Assembly: GCF_027925245.1 (NCBI RefSeq)
Contig: NZ_BSDP01000001.1
Span: 3,100,001 to 3,164,000 of the forward strand
Reading direction: 5' to 3'
Origin: Agromyces rhizosphaerae
GTDB lineage: Bacteria; Actinomycetota; Actinomycetes; Actinomycetales; Microbacteriaceae
DNA: 64,000 nucleotides
In this document: in pieces, positions 8,167 to 17,439 of the stretch
Layout of the letters: each line of letters opens with the position of its first letter
Position numbering within the stretch: the first letter of the stretch is position 1
Program-made: the position numbers and the translations under genes
The notes under the pieces: model-generated
Told to the model about the DNA's origin: nothing
What the model saw: the letters and a program-made list of their open reading frames with translations, nothing else
Database searches by the model: none

Positions 8167-10168
8167 CGATCGCCCCTCTCACGTGCAGGATGTGCACCGG
8201 CATCGTGAAGGCGTCCAGGCGCACGTAGTTCGACGCTCCCCACTCCCAGGTCTCGCCGCTGACGAGCTCGTCCACCGTGAAGCGCGAGCCCTCGGGCAGG
8301 CCGAGCGCGGTGACGTCGAGGTGCACGGTCGTCTCGCGCACGGAGTGCGGGTCGACGTTGGCGACGACGATGATCGTGTCGGGCTCGCCGTCGCGCGTGA
8401 ACGAGCCGTCGACGTGCTTGCTGTAGGCGAGGATCGCCGGGTCCTCGGTGGCGTGGAAGCGGATGTTCCGCAGCTGCCCCAGCGCGGGGTGGCCGGCGCG
8501 GATGCGGTTGAGGATGCCGAGGTACAGGCCGAGCGAGCGCCCCTCGTCCTCGGCCCGGGCGAAGTCGCGCGGCTTGTACTCGTACTTCTCGTTGTCGATG
8601 GCCTCCTCGGCTCCCGGCCGGGCGACCGACTCGAAGAGCTCGAAGCCCGAGTACACGCCCCAGAGGGGCGCCGCGGTTGCGGCGATCGATGCGCGCACGG
8701 TGAATGCCGCCGGCCCGCCGAACTGCAGGTACTCGGTGAGGATGTCGGGGGTGTTCACGAACAGGTTGGGCCGCATGTAGTCGGCGGTCTCCTGCGAGAC
8801 GCTGGTGAGGAACTCCTCGAGCTCCTCCTTGGTGTTGCGCCAGGTGAAGTACGAGTACGACTGCTGGAAGCCGACCGCGGCGAGCGAGCGCATCATCGCG
8901 GGGCGCGTGAACGCCTCGGCGAGGAACACCACGTCGGGGTGCTCGGCGTTCACCTCGCCGATGATCCACTCCCAGAACGCGAGCGGCTTGGTGTGCGGGT
9001 TGTCGACGCGGAAGATGCGCACGCCCTGCGCGATCCAGTGCCGCAGCACCCGCAGCGCCTCCTGACGGATGCCCTCAGGATCGTTGTCGAAGTTGATCGG
9101 GTAGATGTCCTGGTACTTCTTCGGCGGGTTCTCCGCGTACGCGATCGTGCCGTCGGGAAGGGTCGTGAACCACTCCGGATGCGCGGTGACCCACGGGTGG
9201 TCGGGGGAGGCCTGGAGCGCGAAGTCCATCGCGATCTCGAGGCCCAGCTCGTTCGCCCGCCGCACGAAGGCCCGGAAGTCGCGGAGCCGGCCGAGATCGG
9301 GGTGGATGGCGTCGTGCCCGCCCTCGGGCGCGCCGATGGCCCACGGCGAACCGGGGTCGTCGGGGCCCGCGTCGAGCGTATTGTTCGGGCCCTTGCGGAA
9401 CGCCCGCCCGATCGGGTGGATCGGCGGCAGGTAGACCACGTCGAAGCCCATCGCGGCGACCTCCGCCAGGCGCTTCTGGGCGGTGCGGAAGTTCCCGCTC
9501 CGCCAGCGCCCGTTCTTGTACCGGTGCGCGCCCTCGGAGCGGGGGAAGAACTCGTACCACGAGCCCACGCCCGCGGCCCGGCGCTCGACGCGGATCACGT
9601 GCTCGGGCGAGGTCGTCGTGAGGCTCGCGTACGGCCGCACGTGGAACTCCGCGTGCAGGGCCGCGTCGTCGATGACCGCGGCGCGCACGTCGACCGGCTT
9701 CGCGCGGTTGCGGAGCAGGCGGGCGGATGCCGCGAGCCGGCGCCTCGCCGCCTTGGGGCGGATCATCTGCAGCGACGCCCGGTAGAGCAGGCGCGCGCCG
9801 ATCTCGAGCATGAGCTCGACGTCGATGCCCGCGGGCACCTTGATGCCCGCGTCGTGCACCCAGGTCTCGAACTCGTCGCCGAAGCCGGTCACGCGCCAGC
9901 GCCACTCGCCGACCTCGTCGAGCAGTGCGTCGGCCTCCCACCGGTCGAGGCCCTGACCCATCAGGTGCATCCGGTGCTCGGTCGTCGCGCCGGACGGCGC
10001 GACGAGGTGCAGCATCGCCCCGACCGCGTCGTGTCCCTCGCGGAACACCGTGGCCCGGAACGGCACCACCTCGCCCTCGAACGCCTTGGGTCGCAGCTCG
10101 GGCTCGAGGGATGCGGGGGTGAGCCGGCCCACCGGGATCCGGCCGACCGTCGTCGTGGGGGAGGTCAC
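8159..10168 (-). CDS. glgE: Alpha-1,4-glucan:maltose-1-phosphate maltosyltransferase
   Basis: The 669-residue GH13_3 enzyme extends alpha-1,4-glucan with maltose-1-phosphate. The nucleophile Asp389 (IFRVDNPH) and acid/base Glu418 (FLAEAFT) are 29 residues apart, the same spacing as D394/E423 of Streptomyces GlgE, and VVYLPPIHPIG is a further family hallmark. The GTG at 10168 is chosen because TACGGT ends 6 bases upstream (leaderless). It is divergent from glgP across 82 bases, which places a synthetic and a degradative enzyme back to back. No treS or pep2/mak gene for making maltose-1-phosphate is in the window. Confidence 0.96.
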   Translation of the reverse strand: MTSPTTTVGRIPVGRLTPASLEPELRPKAFEGEVVPFRATVFREGHDAVGAMLHLVAPSGATTEHRMHLMGQGLDRWEADALLDEVGEWRWRVTGFGDEFETWVHDAGIKVPAGIDVELMLEIGARLLYRASLQMIRPKAARRRLAASARLLRNRAKPVDVRAAVIDDAALHAEFHVRPYASLTTTSPEHVIRVERRAAGVGSWYEFFPRSEGAHRYKNGRWRSGNFRTAQKRLAEVAAMGFDVVYLPPIHPIGRAFRKGPNNTLDAGPDDPGSPWAIGAPEGGHDAIHPDLGRLRDFRAFVRRANELGLEIAMDFALQASPDHPWVTAHPEWFTTLPDGTIAYAENPPKKYQDIYPINFDNDPEGIRQEALRVLRHWIAQGVRIFRVDNPHTKPLAFWEWIIGEVNAEHPDVVFLAEAFTRPAMMRSLAAVGFQQSYSYFTWRNTKEELEEFLTSVSQETADYMRPNLFVNTPDILTEYLQFGGPAAFTVRASIAATAAPLWGVYSGFELFESVARPGAEEAIDNEKYEYKPRDFARAEDEGRSLGLYLGILNRIRAGHPALGQLRNIRFHATEDPAILAYSKHVDGSFTRDGEPDTIIVVANVDPHSVRETTVHLDVTALGLPEGSRFTVDELVSGETWEWGASNYVRLDAFTMPVHILHVRGAIDA

Positions 10169-10174
10169 GTTCCG

Positions 10175-10180
10175 ACCGTA
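10175..10180 (-). promoter_or_regulatory. -10 box of glgE, leaderless geometry
   Basis: TACGGT on the minus strand is separated from the GTG at 10168 by exactly 6 bases and there is no ribosome-binding site, so transcription should begin at or next to the start codon. Confidence 0.6.
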
Positions 10181-10238
10181 TCGCGTCGGCGACGCGATGG
10201 CGGGGGATTGCGTTCACGAGTCCGACATGTTCCGCCCG

Positions 10239-10244
10239 TACGCT
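10239..10244 (+). promoter_or_regulatory. -10 box of glgP, leaderless geometry
   Basis: TACGCT is followed after 6 bases (GATGCC) by the GTG at 10251, with no Shine-Dalgarno. It supports this start over the in-frame ATG at 10227. It lies 58 bases from the divergent glgE -10 box. Confidence 0.6.
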
Positions 10245-10250
10245 GATGCC

Positions 10251-12803
10251 GTGCGAGCGATCCGTCGATTCACCGTCCGTCCCGTCGTCCCGGAGCGCCT
10301 GTCCGCGCTCGAGGAACTCGCCGCGAACCTGCGCTGGTCGTGGCACCTCCCGACCCGCCGGCTGTTCGAGCATGTCTCGCCGCACGCGTGGGCGTCGACG
10401 GGGCACGACCCGGTCGCGCTGCTCGGCGAGGTGGAGCCCGCCCGCCTGGAGGAGCTCGCGGGCGACGATCGCTTCGTCGAGTGGGCGGAGTCGCTTCGGG
10501 CTGACCTGCACGCGTACCTCGGGGAGCCGCGCTGGTACCAGCGGCTCGACGGGCACTCGCCCGGCCGGATCGCGTACTTCTCGCCCGAGTTCGGCATCGC
10601 GGCGGCGCTGCCGCAGTACTCCGGCGGCCTCGGCATCCTCGCCGGAGACCACCTCAAGAGCGCGAGCGACCTCGGCGTCCCGCTCACCGCGGTGGGGCTG
10701 TTCTACCGCGCCGGCTACTTCTCGCAGTCGATCTCGCCCGACGGATGGCAGCAGGAGCGCTACCCCGTGCTCGACCCCGACGGCCTGCCGCTCACGGTGC
10801 TGCGCGGCCACGACGGCACGCCCGAACAGGTGAGCCTCGCCATGCCGGGCGGTCGCGCGCTGCACGCCCGCGTCTGGCAGGCCGCGGTCGGCCGGGTCAC
10901 GCTGCTGCTGCTCGACACCGACATCCCCGCGAACGACGACGACCTGCGCGGCGTGACCGACCGGCTCTACGGCGGCGGCGGCGAGCACCGCCTGCTGCAG
11001 GAGCTGCTGCTCGGCATCGGCGGGGTGCGCGCACTGCGGCGGTGGGAGGAGCTCGGAGGCCACGAGGCCGCGGACGTGTTCCACACCAACGAGGGCCACG
11101 CCGGCTTCCTCGGCCTCGAGCGCATCTCCGACCTCATCGGCGAGGGGCTGTCGTTCCAGGAGGCGCTGCAGGCCGTGCGCGCCGGCACCGTGTTCACGAC
11201 CCACACGCCCGTGCCCGCGGGCATCGACCGGTTCGACCGCGGGCTGGTCGAGCGCTACCTCACGCCCGAGCTCCTGCCCGGCGTGCGCCCCGCGGACGTG
11301 ATGGCGCTCGGCACGGAGGCCGACCCCGGCTCGCACGCGTTCAACATGGCGATCATGGGCCTGCGTCTCGGTCAGCGCGCGAACGGCGTCTCGAAGCTGC
11401 ACGGCGAGGTCAGCCGGCGCATGTTCTCCGAGCTCTGGGCGGGGTTCGACCCGAGCGAGGTGCCGATCGACTCGGTCACGAACGGCGTGCACGCGCCCAC
11501 CTGGACCGACCCGCTGCTGAAGGACCTCGCCGAGGCCCGGTTCGCCTCGACCGACACGACCGCGGTCGACTGGGCGTCCGACGTTGTCTCCGACGCCGAG
11601 CTCTGGGAGGTCAAGGGCGCGATGCGCGAGCAGCTCGTGGCCGACGCGCGCCGCCGCGTGTCCGAGGCGTGGTCGGCCAGCCACCCCGGCGCCGTGTCGC
11701 CGCCGTGGACCTCGGGCGTGCTCGACCCGCACGTGCTCACCATCGGGTTCGCCCGGCGCGTGCCGACGTACAAGCGCCTCACCCTGATGCTGCAGGACCC
11801 GGAGCGGCTCGCGGGGATCCTCACCCACCCCGAGCGTCCGGTGCAGATCGTCGTGGCCGGCAAGTCGCATCCCGCCGACGACGAGGGCAAGCAGCTCATC
11901 CAGCAGCTCGTGCGGTTCGCCTCCGACCCGGCGGTGCGCCAGCGCATCGTGTTCCTGCCCGACTACGACATCCGCATGGCCCGCACGCTCTACCCGGGCT
12001 GCGACGTGTGGTTGAACAACCCGCTGCGCCCGCTCGAGGCCTGTGGCACGTCCGGCATGAAGGCCGCGCTGAACGGCGCGCTCAACTGCTCGATCCTCGA
12101 CGGCTGGTGGGCCGAGTACGCCGACGACGACAACGGCTGGGCGATCCCGTCGGCCGACGCCGCGGGTGATGCGACGGAGCGCGACCGGCTCGAGGCATCC
12201 GCCCTCTACGACCTCATCGAGCACCGCATCGCGCCGCGCTTCTACGATCGCGACGCCGACGGGGTGCCGACCGCGTGGGTCGACATGATGCGGCACACGC
12301 TGGCCACGCTCTCGCCCGAGCTCTCGGCCGACCGCATGGTGCGCGAGTACGTGCAGCGCCTCTACCGGCCGGCGGCCGAGCTCGCCGCGACGGCGAACGC
12401 CGACGACCACCGTGCCGCGCGCGAGCTGGCGGCGTGGAAGGCGCGCGTGCAGGCGGCGTGGCCGTCGGTGCGCGTGCGCCACGTCGAGTCGGGCGGTCTC
12501 GCGTCGGTGCCGCACGTCGGCGAGGAGCTGCGCCTGCGGGTGCACGTCGACATCGACGGGCTCTCCGACGACGACGTCGCCGTGCAGGTCGTCTACGGGC
12601 GCGTCCGCGACGGCGACGACCTCTCCGACCTGCGCACCCGCGAGCTCGTGCCGGATCCCTCCGCGGAGGCCGGCGGCGCACGGGTGTACACCGGCTCGGT
12701 CGCGCTCGAGCGCGCAGGGAACTTCGGCTACACCGTGCGCGTCGTGCCCCGGCACCAGCTGCTCGCGAGCCCGGCCGAGCTCGGCCTGGTCGCGCTCGCC
12801 TAG
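10251..12803 (+). CDS. glgP: Alpha-glucan phosphorylase
   Basis: This 850-residue GT35 phosphorylase of the actinobacterial/archaeal alpha-glucan phosphorylase type releases glucose-1-phosphate from alpha-glucan ends. The N-terminus RAIRRFTVRPVVPE and LRWSWH is the usual start of this subfamily and fixes the GTG at 10251. The pyridoxal-phosphate lysine is in ACGTSGMKAALNG near residue 605, preceded by the phosphate loop GFARRVPTYKR. A C-terminal beta-rich domain of unknown role (about 750-850) is present, as usual for this long form. It is divergent from glgE and its stop overlaps that of the convergent acyltransferase gene. Confidence 0.95.
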   Translation: MRAIRRFTVRPVVPERLSALEELAANLRWSWHLPTRRLFEHVSPHAWASTGHDPVALLGEVEPARLEELAGDDRFVEWAESLRADLHAYLGEPRWYQRLDGHSPGRIAYFSPEFGIAAALPQYSGGLGILAGDHLKSASDLGVPLTAVGLFYRAGYFSQSISPDGWQQERYPVLDPDGLPLTVLRGHDGTPEQVSLAMPGGRALHARVWQAAVGRVTLLLLDTDIPANDDDLRGVTDRLYGGGGEHRLLQELLLGIGGVRALRRWEELGGHEAADVFHTNEGHAGFLGLERISDLIGEGLSFQEALQAVRAGTVFTTHTPVPAGIDRFDRGLVERYLTPELLPGVRPADVMALGTEADPGSHAFNMAIMGLRLGQRANGVSKLHGEVSRRMFSELWAGFDPSEVPIDSVTNGVHAPTWTDPLLKDLAEARFASTDTTAVDWASDVVSDAELWEVKGAMREQLVADARRRVSEAWSASHPGAVSPPWTSGVLDPHVLTIGFARRVPTYKRLTLMLQDPERLAGILTHPERPVQIVVAGKSHPADDEGKQLIQQLVRFASDPAVRQRIVFLPDYDIRMARTLYPGCDVWLNNPLRPLEACGTSGMKAALNGALNCSILDGWWAEYADDDNGWAIPSADAAGDATERDRLEASALYDLIEHRIAPRFYDRDADGVPTAWVDMMRHTLATLSPELSADRMVREYVQRLYRPAAELAATANADDHRAARELAAWKARVQAAWPSVRVRHVESGGLASVPHVGEELRLRVHVDIDGLSDDDVAVQVVYGRVRDGDDLSDLRTRELVPDPSAEAGGARVYTGSVALERAGNFGYTVRVVPRHQLLASPAELGLVALA

Positions 12804-14767
12804 AGCGCGGCGGGTGCGTCGGCGGGCCCGACGAGGTCTCGCAGCAGTCCGCGCAGCTCGGGCACCTGGGTGAGGGTCCAGTCGCGCGCGAGGTGGTTGT
12901 AGTCGCGGAAGATCGGGAGCCCGCCGTCGCTCACCTGGCAGGTCGACGCGTCGCACATGAGGTCGACGGAGGAGAACTCGACGGCGATTGGGTGCGCCGC
13001 GAGCACCTCGGTGCCCAGCGCGCGGAGTTCGGCGATCGGCTCGAGGGCGGTGGAGCGGGGGACGGCGCACGCCTCGGCCGACTGCTCGGCGAGGCAATCG
13101 TTGGGATCGTGGTCGAAGCGGGGATTGTCGCGGATGACCCCGATCGTCCGGCCGCTGTGGACGGCAAGCACCTCTTCGTATCCGCGCTCCCAGGCTGCGA
13201 GCTGGTCGGCCGTCGACAGCTCCGACCCGTCGTCCGCCCGGATCCGGCCGAGGTACCCCTCGGCATGGGAGAGGAGGACCGCGTCGGCGTCGTACTCGTC
13301 GATGGACGCAACGGAGTGGTCGCGGAAGGCACCGCATCGCGCGTCGTGCCTGCCGGACGTGTTGACGATGTACACGGTGACGGCGGGGCACGACGAGCGC
13401 CACCGCACGACCAGGCGCACCTGCTCGAGGCGCGCGGCCTCGTCGAGCGCCTCCTTCCAGTGGCCCGCATGCGAGTCGCCGTACATGACGACCGTGCGAT
13501 CGCCCTGCGGATCGCCGAGGATGCAGGTGTCCGACTGTGCGCAGCCCGCTTCCGGATCGGCCTCGCGCGCCTCGACGATCTCGATGTTCTCGGCCTGGGC
13601 GCGCTCGCCCGAGCTGAACACGATGCCGGATGCGACGATGACGCAGGCCGTCGCGGTGAGGCCCGCCGCGAACGTGCGGACCGCCGATGCGCTGAGGCGG
13701 GGATGGAAGCGCATCGGGTGCTCGATGTACTTGTAGCTGAGGTACGCCACGCCGAGTGAGAGCACGGCCGACGCGCCGCGGACGGATGCCGCCTGTCCCC
13801 ACACCTCCGTCATCAGCACGAGGAACGGCCAGTGCCAGAGGTACCAGGAGTACGAGAGCTCGCCGATCACGCGCAGCGGCGGCAGGGCGAGCAGGCGCGA
13901 CGGCCACGTCGCGGGCCCGCGACCGCCCGCGATGATCAGCATCGTGGCGGCCACCGGGACGATCGCGACCCAGCCGGGGAACGCGAGCGCCTCGCTGAAG
14001 CCCACGGTCACGGCGGCCAGGGTCACGAGCCCCACCGCCACCATGGTCGCGCGCAGCCAGGCCGGCCCCAGGCGGCCGGCGGGCACGAGCGCCAGCATTC
14101 CCGCGACCGCGAACTCCCACGCGCGGGTCGGGAGCAGGTAGAACGCGGCATTCGGGTGGGTCGGGGTGAAGACGATCGACGCGACGAGCGACAGCGCCGC
14201 GACGGTCGCGAACACGACGAGGAGGCGCACGCGCACGGAACGGCCGCGAGCGAGCAGGACGGCGAGGCCGATGAGCCCGGGCCAGACGAGGTAGAACTGC
14301 TCCTCGACCGCCAGCGACCAGGTGTGCAGGAACGGGTTGGGGACGCCGAGGTCCTCGGCGAAGTAGCCGGAGGGATCGAGGGCGAAGACGATGTTCGCGG
14401 TGTACGTCGCGGCCGCGGCCGACTGGCCCGCCAGCGTGCTCAGGTCGAGCGGCGACAGCACCATCGCGCCCACCACGAGCGTGACGATGACCATCGTGAC
14501 CGACGCGGGCGTGAGCCGCCGGATGCGGCGCGCCCAGAAGTGCGCGAGGCGGATGCGGCCGTGCCGGTCGATCTCGCGCAGGAGCAGGGTCGTGATGAGG
14601 TAGCCCGAGATCACGAAGAAGACGTCGACGCCCGTGAACCCGCCGTCGAAGCCGGGAACGCCCGCGTGGAAGGCGACGACGGGCACGATCGCGAGCGCGC
14701 GGAGGCCGGTGATGTCGTCGCGGAACCAGTGCTGGTGCTGCGCGGTGGGGGACGGCTTCGGGTGCAT
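12800..14767 (-). CDS. OafA/YrhL-type acyltransferase with SGNH domain
   Basis: From ATG 14767 the protein has 655 residues; an in-frame GTG at 14788 would add seven. The N-terminal ~350 residues are an acyltransferase-3 membrane domain of about ten helices, with the catalytic motif at AIVPVVAFHAG and the family signature FFVISGYLITTLLL. The C-terminal ~250 residues form an extracellular SGNH domain with block I VVMYGDSHAGHW. This two-domain form O-acetylates cell-wall or secreted glycans in other bacteria; the target here is unknown. Its stop codon overlaps the glgP stop on the opposite strand. Position within the glucan cluster may be coincidental. Confidence 0.9.
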   Translation of the reverse strand: MHPKPSPTAQHQHWFRDDITGLRALAIVPVVAFHAGVPGFDGGFTGVDVFFVISGYLITTLLLREIDRHGRIRLAHFWARRIRRLTPASVTMVIVTLVVGAMVLSPLDLSTLAGQSAAAATYTANIVFALDPSGYFAEDLGVPNPFLHTWSLAVEEQFYLVWPGLIGLAVLLARGRSVRVRLLVVFATVAALSLVASIVFTPTHPNAAFYLLPTRAWEFAVAGMLALVPAGRLGPAWLRATMVAVGLVTLAAVTVGFSEALAFPGWVAIVPVAATMLIIAGGRGPATWPSRLLALPPLRVIGELSYSWYLWHWPFLVLMTEVWGQAASVRGASAVLSLGVAYLSYKYIEHPMRFHPRLSASAVRTFAAGLTATACVIVASGIVFSSGERAQAENIEIVEAREADPEAGCAQSDTCILGDPQGDRTVVMYGDSHAGHWKEALDEAARLEQVRLVVRWRSSCPAVTVYIVNTSGRHDARCGAFRDHSVASIDEYDADAVLLSHAEGYLGRIRADDGSELSTADQLAAWERGYEEVLAVHSGRTIGVIRDNPRFDHDPNDCLAEQSAEACAVPRSTALEPIAELRALGTEVLAAHPIAVEFSSVDLMCDASTCQVSDGGLPIFRDYNHLARDWTLTQVPELRGLLRDLVGPADAPAAL

Positions 14768-14815
14768 GACCGGATGATTCTGCCACACATTACGATCCGG
14801 TCCGTCTCGCTGTGC

Positions 14816-15316
14816 TCAGGCACGTCCGATCGCCGCGTAGCGCCCGCCGGTGACGGCGAGCAGGTCGTCGGGGGCGAGCTCGAGGTCGAGGCCGCGGCGG
14901 CCGCCCGAGACGAGGATCGTCTCGAAGAGGATCGCGGTCTCGTCGAGCACCGTCGGGGCGGGCGTGCGCTGTCCGATCGGGCTGATGCCGCCGACCACGT
15001 AGCCCGTGCGCCGCTCCGCGACCGCCGGGTCGGCCATGCGCGCCCGCTTGCCGCCGACCGCCGCGGCGAGCGCCTTCAGGTCGAGCTGGCCCGACACCGG
15101 CACGATGCCGACGACGAGCTCGCCGTCGACGTCGGCCAGCAGGGTCTTGAACACGCGCTCGGGCTCGACGCCGAGCACCTCGGCCGCCTCGAGGCCGTAG
15201 GCCTGGGTGCGCGGGTCGTGCGCGTACGGGCGCGCCTCGTACGCGACGCCGGCCGCGTCGAGCGCCACGGTCGCCGGGGTGCCGCCTCGGCTCGAGGCAT
15301 CCGCTCGCTTCGCCAT
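14816..15316 (-). CDS. ybaK: Cys-tRNA(Pro)/Cys-tRNA(Cys) deacylase, YbaK type
   Basis: A 166-residue member of the YbaK/EbsC family, which hydrolyses Cys mischarged on tRNA-Pro. Family features are TPATVALDAAGV at the start, VFKTLLADVDGELVVGIVP in the core strand, the conserved lysine in LDLKALAAAVGGKR, and GYVVGGISPIGQR near the active site. The ATG at 15316 gives the normal family length. It starts 14 bases after the glgX stop on the same strand and is probably in that transcript; no functional link to glucan metabolism is evident. Confidence 0.92.
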   Translation of the reverse strand: MAKRADASSRGGTPATVALDAAGVAYEARPYAHDPRTQAYGLEAAEVLGVEPERVFKTLLADVDGELVVGIVPVSGQLDLKALAAAVGGKRARMADPAVAERRTGYVVGGISPIGQRTPAPTVLDETAILFETILVSGGRRGLDLELAPDDLLAVTGGRYAAIGRA

Positions 15317-15330
15317 CGTCTCGCCGCCGC

Positions 15331-17373
15331 TCAGTGCGCCCGGAAGACCTGGATCGACGCCGGCCGCACCCGCACGGGATCGCCCGGCCGCCGCTCGCTG
15401 ACCTGACGCGACGGGGTATCGCGGCTGGAGTCCCAGAGCCGGGTGTAGCCCTCGACGCCCTCGTGCGCCGGAAGGGTGACCCGGGTGCCGCGGTCGCGGC
15501 CGTGCAGCACGAGCAGCACCCGGTTGAACGGCTCGGTCTCGGGGGTCGATGCGGCGAGGTACTGCAGCGTGCGCCGCTTCGGGTCCTCCCAGTCGTGGGC
15601 CGACATCGGCTCGCCGCGCACGTTGTACCAGTCCATCTGGGTCGCGCCGGGCGTGGTCTCGCCGATGCGGCCGTAGCGCACCGGGCGCAGCGCGGGGTTC
15701 TCGCGCCGCAACCGGATGAGGTGGCGCGCGACGCGCAGCAGGTCGTCCTCCCACGGCTCGCGCTCCCAGTCGAGCCAGGTCAGCTCGCCGTCCTGGCAGT
15801 AGGCGTTGTTGTTGCCGCGCTGCGAGCGGCCCCACTCGTCTCCGGCCGTGAGCATCGGCACGCCGGCCGACAGCAGCAGCGTGCCGAGCAGGTTGCGCAT
15901 GCTGCGGCGGCGGTCGGCGAGCACCGCCTCGTCGTCGGTCGGGCCCTCGACGCCGTGGTTGTACGACCGGTTGTCGTTGGAACCGTCGCGGTTGTCCTCG
16001 CCGTTGCCGAGGTTGTGCTTGACGTCGTAGGCCGTGAGGTCGGCGAGGGTGAAGCCGTCGTGCGCGGTGACGAAGTTGAGGCTCGCGAGCGGGCCGCGCT
16101 CGGCCGCGAAGGTGTGCGCCGAACCGGCGATGCTGTCCGCGAGCGGGCCGATGCCCGTGACCTGCTCGCGCCGCCGTTGGCGACGCAGGTCGCCGAGCCA
16201 GAAGTCGCGGACGCGGTCGCGGTAGCCGTCGTTCCACTCGCTGAACCCGTCGGGGAAGTTGCCGGTCTGCCAGCCGCCCCAGCCGACGTCCCACGGCTCG
16301 GCGATGAGCTTGGACGCGCCGATCACCGGGTCGTCGAGCATGCCGCGGAGCAGCGGATGGTCGGCGGAGTAGCCGCCGTGGTCGCCGCGCCCCAGCGAGG
16401 TCGCGAGGTCGAGGCGGAACCCGTCGACGCCCACCGCCTCGGCCCAGTACCGCATGGAGTCGAGCGCCAGGCGCACCGGCGCGCGACCGCCGTAGTAGAC
16501 GGTGTTGCCGCATCCGGTGCTGTCGACGTAGGCGCCGTGCGCATCCTGCCGGTAGTAGCCGGCGTTGTCGATGCCGCGCAGGTGGTGCACCGGGCCGTTC
16601 GGCCCCTCCTCGGCGGTGTGGTTGTAGACCACGTCGAGCACGACCTCGAGCCCGGCCTCGTGCAGCAGCTTCACCATGCCCTTGAACTCGCGCAGCACGG
16701 CGTCCGGGCCGGCCGCCTGCGCCGCGGGGCTCGCGTAGGCCGCGTGCGGCGCGAAGAAGCCCAGCGTGTTGTAGCCCCAGTAGTTCGTGAGGCCCTGGGT
16801 GAGCAGCCGCTGCTCGGGCACGAACGCGTGCACGGGCAGCAGCTCGACGGTGGTCGCGCCGAGGTGCTGCAGGTAGGCGATCGACGACTCGTGCGCGAGG
16901 CCCGCGTAGGTGCCGCGGAGCTCGGGCGGCACGTCGGGGTTCCGACGGCTGAAGCCGCGCACGTGCAGCTCGTAGAGCACCGTGTGGTCCATCGGCACGC
17001 GCGGCTTCGTCGATGCGCCCCAGTCGAAGCCGCCGTCGACGACCGCCGAGCGCCACCCGTCGCCGGGCACGCGCACGAGCCCGCGGGCGTAGGGGTCGAG
17101 CAGGCGCCGGAGCGGGTCGAAGGCGTGGTTCGGCCCCTTCGGCCCGTCGGCGCGCAGCGCGTAGAGGCGGCCCGGGCGCAGCTCGGGGGAGTCGGCCGTC
17201 CAGACGGCGTGCGCGTCGCGGGTCATCTCGATGGTGGCGATCGACCACGTGGCATCCGACGCCTCGAACACCTCGCAGCGCATCGACGTGGCGGAGTGCG
17301 ACCACACGCGCAGGCGTCCGCCCTCGGCGGTCGCGCGAACGCCGAGGTCGCGCAGCGCATCGCCCGACGTCAT
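15331..17373 (-). CDS. glgX: Glycogen debranching enzyme
   Basis: The 680-residue GH13_11 isoamylase-type enzyme cleaves alpha-1,6 branches of phosphorylase-trimmed glucan. An N-terminal CBM48-like domain (about 10-110) is followed by the barrel, with LYELHVRGFS, VVYNHTAEE, the nucleophile in VDGFRLDLAT, acid/base in LIAEPWDVG, and FVTAHDGFTLADL. It works downstream of GlgP, returning branches as linear glucan. ATG 17373 is supported by TACTGT seven bases upstream and by homology starting within a dozen residues. It is divergent from the cysteine desulfurase gene. Confidence 0.95.
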   Translation of the reverse strand: MTSGDALRDLGVRATAEGGRLRVWSHSATSMRCEVFEASDATWSIATIEMTRDAHAVWTADSPELRPGRLYALRADGPKGPNHAFDPLRRLLDPYARGLVRVPGDGWRSAVVDGGFDWGASTKPRVPMDHTVLYELHVRGFSRRNPDVPPELRGTYAGLAHESSIAYLQHLGATTVELLPVHAFVPEQRLLTQGLTNYWGYNTLGFFAPHAAYASPAAQAAGPDAVLREFKGMVKLLHEAGLEVVLDVVYNHTAEEGPNGPVHHLRGIDNAGYYRQDAHGAYVDSTGCGNTVYYGGRAPVRLALDSMRYWAEAVGVDGFRLDLATSLGRGDHGGYSADHPLLRGMLDDPVIGASKLIAEPWDVGWGGWQTGNFPDGFSEWNDGYRDRVRDFWLGDLRRQRRREQVTGIGPLADSIAGSAHTFAAERGPLASLNFVTAHDGFTLADLTAYDVKHNLGNGEDNRDGSNDNRSYNHGVEGPTDDEAVLADRRRSMRNLLGTLLLSAGVPMLTAGDEWGRSQRGNNNAYCQDGELTWLDWEREPWEDDLLRVARHLIRLRRENPALRPVRYGRIGETTPGATQMDWYNVRGEPMSAHDWEDPKRRTLQYLAASTPETEPFNRVLLVLHGRDRGTRVTLPAHEGVEGYTRLWDSSRDTPSRQVSERRPGDPVRVRPASIQVFRAH

Positions 17374-17380
17374 GCGATCT

Positions 17381-17386
17381 ACAGTA
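17381..17386 (-). promoter_or_regulatory. -10 box of glgX, leaderless geometry
   Basis: TACTGT on the minus strand, then 7 bases (AGATCGC), then the ATG at 17373. No Shine-Dalgarno is present. Confidence 0.6.
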
Positions 17387-17439
17387 GTTCGCGAGGCCGG
17401 ATGCCCCTGCGCACCCGGTCGCCCGGGGAGGTGAGCGTC

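Noticed and set aside
9075..14786. A 1903-codon open frame on the minus strand across glgE, glgP and the acyltransferase
   Set aside because: It is Arg/Ala/His-rich, lacks domains and lies in the wrong frame over genes with clear catalytic motifs; long spurious frames are expected at this G+C content.
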